Source: Acidimicrobiales bacterium (lineage in GTDB: Bacteria; Actinomycetota; Acidimicrobiia; Acidimicrobiales; JAKAVM01). From it: a stretch of 9,734 nucleotides of DNA. Below are positions 7,251-9,734 of this stretch, piece after piece. The translations under genes were made by a program, and so were the position numbers. Under the pieces are notes generated by a model that did no database searches, was not told the origin of the DNA, and saw only the letters and a program-made list of their open reading frames with translations. The stretch spans positions 1 to 9,734 of the forward strand of contig DAIDIS010000156.1 in NCBI GenBank assembly GCA_027451785.1, given 5' to 3'. Positions within the stretch are counted from its first letter, which is position 1, and the number at the start of each line of letters is the position of its first letter.

Positions 7251-8510
7251 GTGGCTGCGGCGATGAAGGGTGAGTGGGTCAGGGCCTTAGACGGCAAGCC
7301 TGCATTCCTTGGTGTCGACGGGCGACTTCTCCGTAACGATGCTCAGGGGCGAATATTCGCCGTGAATCCCGCATTGCTGCCGCGGTCGAAGCGGGGACAC
7401 TCGAAGTTGTGGATGTTCCTGGTGCCTTTTGGTGCTATGGCCGTAGGGTGTATCGGCATTTCCCTGATTCCAGGAATCTTCAGCATGTCGCTCATCAACA
7501 TCGGTAACCCAGCGGAAGCGGTAAGCGGGATGTCGAATATCAATAGTTTCGGCGGATACGTTCTCAACGGCCCACCGTTCTCCGAGATCGGTGGGTCTTG
7601 CAAAGTCCCAAAAATTCTCCAGTCTTCACCGGCCGGTTTGGCCGCGACTTGGATTGGTGCTCAAAATGGCAATTCGGATTTCATTCAACTCGGGGTAGTT
7701 GAGGAACGCATTTCAATTCTGGCTTCATTCAATCTCTATTATGTTTTCTGGAGCGATCGAGATCTCGGATACCACCCGCAGCGGATCGGGATCGTGAGCG
7801 CAGGCGACCAGATGGCATTCAAGATGACTGAATCAGCGGCTGGATGGAACCTGAGTTATACCGACGAAACCACCGGAAGCTCGCACTCATTAAATACTTC
7901 CTACGGATCGGGGGTGGGCTTCAACTACGCCGAGTGGACGCAAGAGGATCCGTCGAAGAATGCACAGGTGGCAAGCAACCTTTCCTATGCAGCTACATCT
8001 CCGATTTCCTTCACGTCGTTGACCATCAATGGATCGCCGCCTCCCATTACCCCGCTGGATGCCCAGACCCTTGCCGATCACTGGACGGACACATATCTCG
8101 TGCCTACTCCGTTCGCCAATGATGGATTCGAGATCAACAGCGCCGATGCCTACCAGAAGCAGTACCTTCAAGACGTTGCCTCCTATAACGTGTCCCTTGC
8201 TTCGGTCATCGCCTCTGTCGACAACAACGGCAACGTGACTTCACTGAATGGAGGGGCGATTCCTGCTTTCGTGACGGCTACGCAGAATTTTAACCAGGGA
8301 TTGAGTTCGCATTCTTGGCCTCAGAACGCTTCCAGGGATATCAACAACCTGGTGGCACACAACTCTCAACTCATTTCCGATATGCAAAGTTGGGAGTCTG
8401 CTGGATATTCACCGACCTCTCAGGCGGTAGGGAACGTAATGGGCGACATCAACGTTGACGGGCATTTCTCCGTCCCGGTTCGAGCCGACCTCGCTCTCCC
8501 TCCAAGGTAG
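7251..8510 (+). CDS. Membrane-anchored eqolisin-like (glutamic peptidase G1) protein
   Basis: A 419-residue protein whose outer domain resembles family G1 glutamic peptidases. Residues 1-50 are a short, basic-ended cytoplasmic segment; about 52-76 form one membrane helix, placing the rest outside. About 95-262 align by eye with the eqolisin pattern: a first strand NSFGGYV (normally NWAGY), ATWIGAQNGNSDFIQLG with candidate catalytic Gln146, YYVFWSDRDLGYHP (normally WYExYP), IVSAGDQMAFKM, SYTDETTG, and NYAEWTQEDPS with candidate catalytic Glu228, then ISFTSLTING. Both presumed catalytic residues are present, but flanking motifs are divergent, so activity is uncertain. Residues 265-395 are a helical extension (YQKQYLQDVASYN; NLVAHNSQLISDMQSW) not part of the peptidase fold. 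Start: GTG 7251 or ATG 7263; AGGGA at 7245-7249 is too close to the first and 13 bases from the second, so this is unresolved. More AT-rich than the flanking core genes. Confidence 0.75.
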   Translation: MAAAMKGEWVRALDGKPAFLGVDGRLLRNDAQGRIFAVNPALLPRSKRGHSKLWMFLVPFGAMAVGCIGISLIPGIFSMSLINIGNPAEAVSGMSNINSFGGYVLNGPPFSEIGGSCKVPKILQSSPAGLAATWIGAQNGNSDFIQLGVVEERISILASFNLYYVFWSDRDLGYHPQRIGIVSAGDQMAFKMTESAAGWNLSYTDETTGSSHSLNTSYGSGVGFNYAEWTQEDPSKNAQVASNLSYAATSPISFTSLTINGSPPPITPLDAQTLADHWTDTYLVPTPFANDGFEINSADAYQKQYLQDVASYNVSLASVIASVDNNGNVTSLNGGAIPAFVTATQNFNQGLSSHSWPQNASRDINNLVAHNSQLISDMQSWESAGYSPTSQAVGNVMGDINVDGHFSVPVRADLALPPR

Positions 8511-8549
8511 GACGCACCCCGGCTCTTGAGAAGGACGCACCCCGGCTCT
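8509..8549. repeat. Tandem 18-base direct repeat
   Basis: AGGACGCACCCCGGCTCT occurs at 8509-8526 and again, identically, at 8532-8549 (period 23). The first copy overlaps the stop codon of the preceding gene. A shorter relative, GACGCACCC, recurs at 8657-8665 inside the ilvB attenuator. The second copy runs into a ten-base palindrome, GCTCTAGAGC (8545-8554). No T-run follows. It may be a local duplication or a binding site upstream of the ilvB promoter. Confidence 0.6.
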
Positions 8550-8586
8550 AGAGCAGGAAGCGACGGGCGGGACAGCACCGGTAGCC

Positions 8587-8615
8587 TTGCCAAACGCCCC
8601 ATTTCGTGTGAGAAT
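8587..8615 (+). promoter_or_regulatory. Promoter of the ilvB leader, extended -10 type
   Basis: TTGCCA at 8587-8592 matches five of six -35 bases. After exactly 17 bases comes GAGAAT at 8610-8615, four of six -10 bases, preceded by TG at 8607-8608 as in extended -10 elements. Transcription would start about seven bases on, at 8622-8623, right at the GTG of the leader peptide. This predicts a leaderless mRNA, common in Actinobacteria. Not experimentally supported here. Confidence 0.6.
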
Positions 8616-8622
8616 TGAACCC

Positions 8623-8658
8623 GTGAAGCACGGCATCATCCTTGTAGTAGTAACCTGA
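8623..8658 (+). CDS. ilvB leader peptide MKHGIILVVVT
   Basis: An 11-codon frame, GTG to TGA, encodes MKHGIILVVVT. Six consecutive codons specify Ile-Ile-Leu-Val-Val-Val, exactly the end products of the pathway controlled by ilvB. This composition is the hallmark of an attenuator leader whose ribosome stalls when charged branched-chain tRNAs are scarce; a leader rich in Ile and Val is known for Corynebacterium ilvBNC. No Shine-Dalgarno sequence precedes the GTG, but the promoter predicts transcription starting at or one base before it, so initiation is probably leaderless. A longer version from GTG 8608 (five more residues) is less likely because that codon overlaps the -10 box. A terminator hairpin follows 31 bases after the stop. 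The gene is too short for most gene finders. Confidence 0.82.
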   Translation: MKHGIILVVVT

Positions 8659-8684
8659 CGCACCCGTCGACCCGGCGTGTGCGT
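8658..8684 (+). promoter_or_regulatory. Candidate pause hairpin of the ilvB attenuator
   Basis: ACGCAC (8658-8663) pairs perfectly with GTGCGT (8679-8684), with a possible inner CCG/CGG pair (8664-8666 with 8673-8675). It starts at the last base of the leader stop codon, the place of the pause (1:2) hairpin in classical attenuators. A competing pairing, CCCGTC (8663-8668) with GACGGG (8698-8703), would consume the 3' arm of the terminator and could act as the antiterminator. Which one forms under stalling cannot be decided by eye. Confidence 0.5.
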
Positions 8685-8689
8685 TTTCG

Positions 8690-8713
8690 GCCTCCCAGAC
8701 GGGGGGCTTTTTT
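8690..8713 (+). terminator. Intrinsic terminator / attenuator before ilvB
   Basis: GCCTCCC (8690-8696) pairs with GGGGGGC (8701-8707) around the four-base loop AGAC, seven pairs including one G-T, and is followed immediately by TTTTTT (8708-8713). It lies between the leader peptide and ilvB, 140 bases before the ilvB ATG. Transcription from the leader promoter would stop after about 90 bases unless ribosome stalling favours an alternative fold. Confidence 0.85.
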
Positions 8714-8852
8714 ATTGCCTGAATTTGCCTGGATTTCTGGGCGATGCAGCGATGAGGTCAGTCGGTGAATGATGGGGATAAATATTGATGCTTGGCTTTT
8801 TCAGTAAAAATAGGCACCCGGCGGTGCGCAATAGACAACCAGGAGAGTTGAG
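8714..8852 (+). other. Untranslated segment between attenuator and ilvB
   Basis: This 139-base stretch has no convincing ORF. It contains a short direct repeat, TGCCTGAATT/TGCCTGGATT (8716-8725, 8729-8738), and a small hairpin GCACC-CGGC-GGTGC (8814-8827) ending 13 bases before the ilvB ribosome site AGGAGA (8841-8846). That site remains unpaired in this hairpin. No clear second promoter was found. Confidence 0.5.
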
Positions 8853-9734
8853 ATGAAGCTGACGGGGGCACAGGCCCTAATCAAGAGCTTGGAACACTGC
8901 GGGACCGAGGTCATCTTCGGTCTACCGGGTGGCGCGATCCTGCCTGTATACGACCCGATCCTCGACTCCAGCATTCGCCACATCCTCGTTCGCCACGAGC
9001 AAGGTGCGGGCCATGCGGCGGAGGGCTATGCACAAGTCACCGGAAGGCCCGGAGTCTGCATGGTCACCTCTGGTCCGGGTGCAACCAACGTCGTTACTGC
9101 TTTGGCCGACGCCTATATGGACTCGATACCCATGGTCTGCATTACCGGTCAGGTGGCGCTTTCCTCAATCGGCACCGACGCGTTCCAAGAGGCAGACATA
9201 ACCGGAATCACCCAGAGCGTGACCAAGCACAACTGGCTGATCACCAGCGCCCAGGACATTCCAAGAGTGGTGGCTGAAGCCTTCTATGTCGCTTCCACCG
9301 GCAGGCCGGGGCCGGTCCTGGTCGATATTCCAAAGGACATAGCCAATGCCCAAATGGAATGGTATTGGCCTGAGATTTCCGACTATGACTTGCCTGGGTA
9401 CAAGCCGAACCTGAAGCCTCACCCGAAGATGATCACCGAGGCAGTTAGGCTGATCGAACAAGCCGAGCGCCCTGTCATCTATGCCGGCGGGGGAATCTTG
9501 AAGGCCAGGGCGTCCGAGGCGCTCTTGGAGTTTGCGGAGCTGACGAACATCCCGGTTGTAACCACTTTGATGGCAAGGGGAGCGTTTCCAGACAACCATG
9601 AGCTGTGCTTGGGGATGCCGGGTATGCACGGCAACTACACGGCCGTGACTTCGATTCAGAAGTCGGATCTCCTAATCGCACTGGGCAGCCGTTTCGACGA
9701 CCGGGTCACCGGCAAGGTCGCTGCGTTCGCCCCC
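8853..9734 (+). CDS. ilvB: Acetohydroxyacid synthase large subunit, 5' part
   Basis: IlvB joins pyruvate to a second pyruvate or to 2-ketobutyrate, the committed step of valine/leucine and isoleucine synthesis, using thiamine diphosphate, Mg and FAD. The 294 residues in view are the N-terminal half. They show the ThDP pyrimidine domain with FGLPGGAILPVYD, RHEQGAGHAAEGYA carrying the catalytic Glu49, and SGPGATN; then IGTDAFQEADI and TKHNW; then STGRPGPVLVDIPKD; then the start of the central domain with GGGI. The RFDDRVTGK motif at 280-288 is typical of the FAD-binding anabolic enzyme and argues against the catabolic type. ATG 8853 follows AGGAGA at 8841-8846. The frame is open to the window end, so the ThDP C-terminal domain lies outside, and ilvN and ilvC would be expected next. 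Expression is probably governed by the attenuator upstream. Confidence 0.96.
   Translation, partial: MKLTGAQALIKSLEHCGTEVIFGLPGGAILPVYDPILDSSIRHILVRHEQGAGHAAEGYAQVTGRPGVCMVTSGPGATNVVTALADAYMDSIPMVCITGQVALSSIGTDAFQEADITGITQSVTKHNWLITSAQDIPRVVAEAFYVASTGRPGPVLVDIPKDIANAQMEWYWPEISDYDLPGYKPNLKPHPKMITEAVRLIEQAERPVIYAGGGILKARASEALLEFAELTNIPVVTTLMARGAFPDNHELCLGMPGMHGNYTAVTSIQKSDLLIALGSRFDDRVTGKVAAFAP

Noticed and set aside
4794..8510. Defence island, toxin-antitoxin or prophage remnant
   Set aside because: None of the encoded proteins shows nuclease, helicase, toxin, phage structural or recombinase motifs; all point to envelope or secreted functions.
8608..8658. Longer 16-residue version of the ilvB leader peptide from GTG 8608
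   Set aside because: The GTG lies within the extended -10 element, upstream of the predicted transcript start, and has no ribosome site.
8714..8852. T-box riboswitch or second promoter for ilvB
   Set aside because: No T-box core motif or specifier-stem architecture was found, and the AT-rich bits do not give a properly spaced -35/-10 pair. The peptide-based attenuator explains the leader.
9150..9185. Ala rather than Pro after GQV in IlvB as a sign of natural herbicide insensitivity
   Set aside because: Residues other than Pro are common at this place in bacterial enzymes, so it carries little information without biochemical data.

Overview
The window looks like chromosomal DNA from an actinobacterium, quite possibly an Acidimicrobiia-like lineage of medium-high GC. 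The evidence is the gatA-gatB-ilvD-...-ilvB gene order (gatCAB and ilvBNC lie close together in several Actinobacteria, from recall), frequent GTG starts, a probable leaderless leader peptide, and actinobacterial-type secreted proteins. The lineage call is inference.

Layout. Positions 17-2962 hold gatA and gatB, two subunits of the tRNA-dependent amidotransferase; the small gatC subunit is not in the window and probably lies to the left. A 121-base gap with a short imperfect repeat leads to ilvD (3084-4793), dihydroxy-acid dehydratase. At the right edge is the 5' part of ilvB (8853-9734, cut by the window end), the large subunit of acetohydroxyacid synthase. IlvB and IlvD both serve valine/isoleucine/leucine synthesis.

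Between ilvD and ilvB sits about 3.7 kb (roughly 4800-8510) of accessory genes with an envelope or secreted theme and visibly more AT-rich stretches. It contains: a lipoprotein gene split by an in-frame amber codon (4926-5528); an overlapping gene for a secreted, Gly/Pro-rich protein with a PKD-like motif (5522-6445); a convergent gene for a three-helix membrane protein of the DUF5684 type (7042-6536, minus strand); and a divergent gene for a single-pass membrane-anchored protein whose outer domain resembles eqolisins (glutamic peptidase family G1), followed by a helical extension (7251-8510).

The segment before ilvB (8511-8852) is rich in signals. It holds a tandem 18-base direct repeat; a promoter with an extended -10 whose predicted start falls on a GTG codon; an 11-codon leader peptide MKHGIILVVVT with consecutive Ile-Ile-Leu-Val-Val-Val codons; and, 31 bases after its stop, a G/C-rich hairpin followed by six T. 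Together these form a classical ribosome-dependent attenuator for branched-chain amino acid control of ilvB, apparently translated from a leaderless mRNA.

The most notable items are the attenuator with its leaderless leader peptide, the membrane-anchored eqolisin-like protein, and the amber-interrupted lipoprotein. No CRISPR array, tRNA, rRNA, insertion sequence or integrase was seen.
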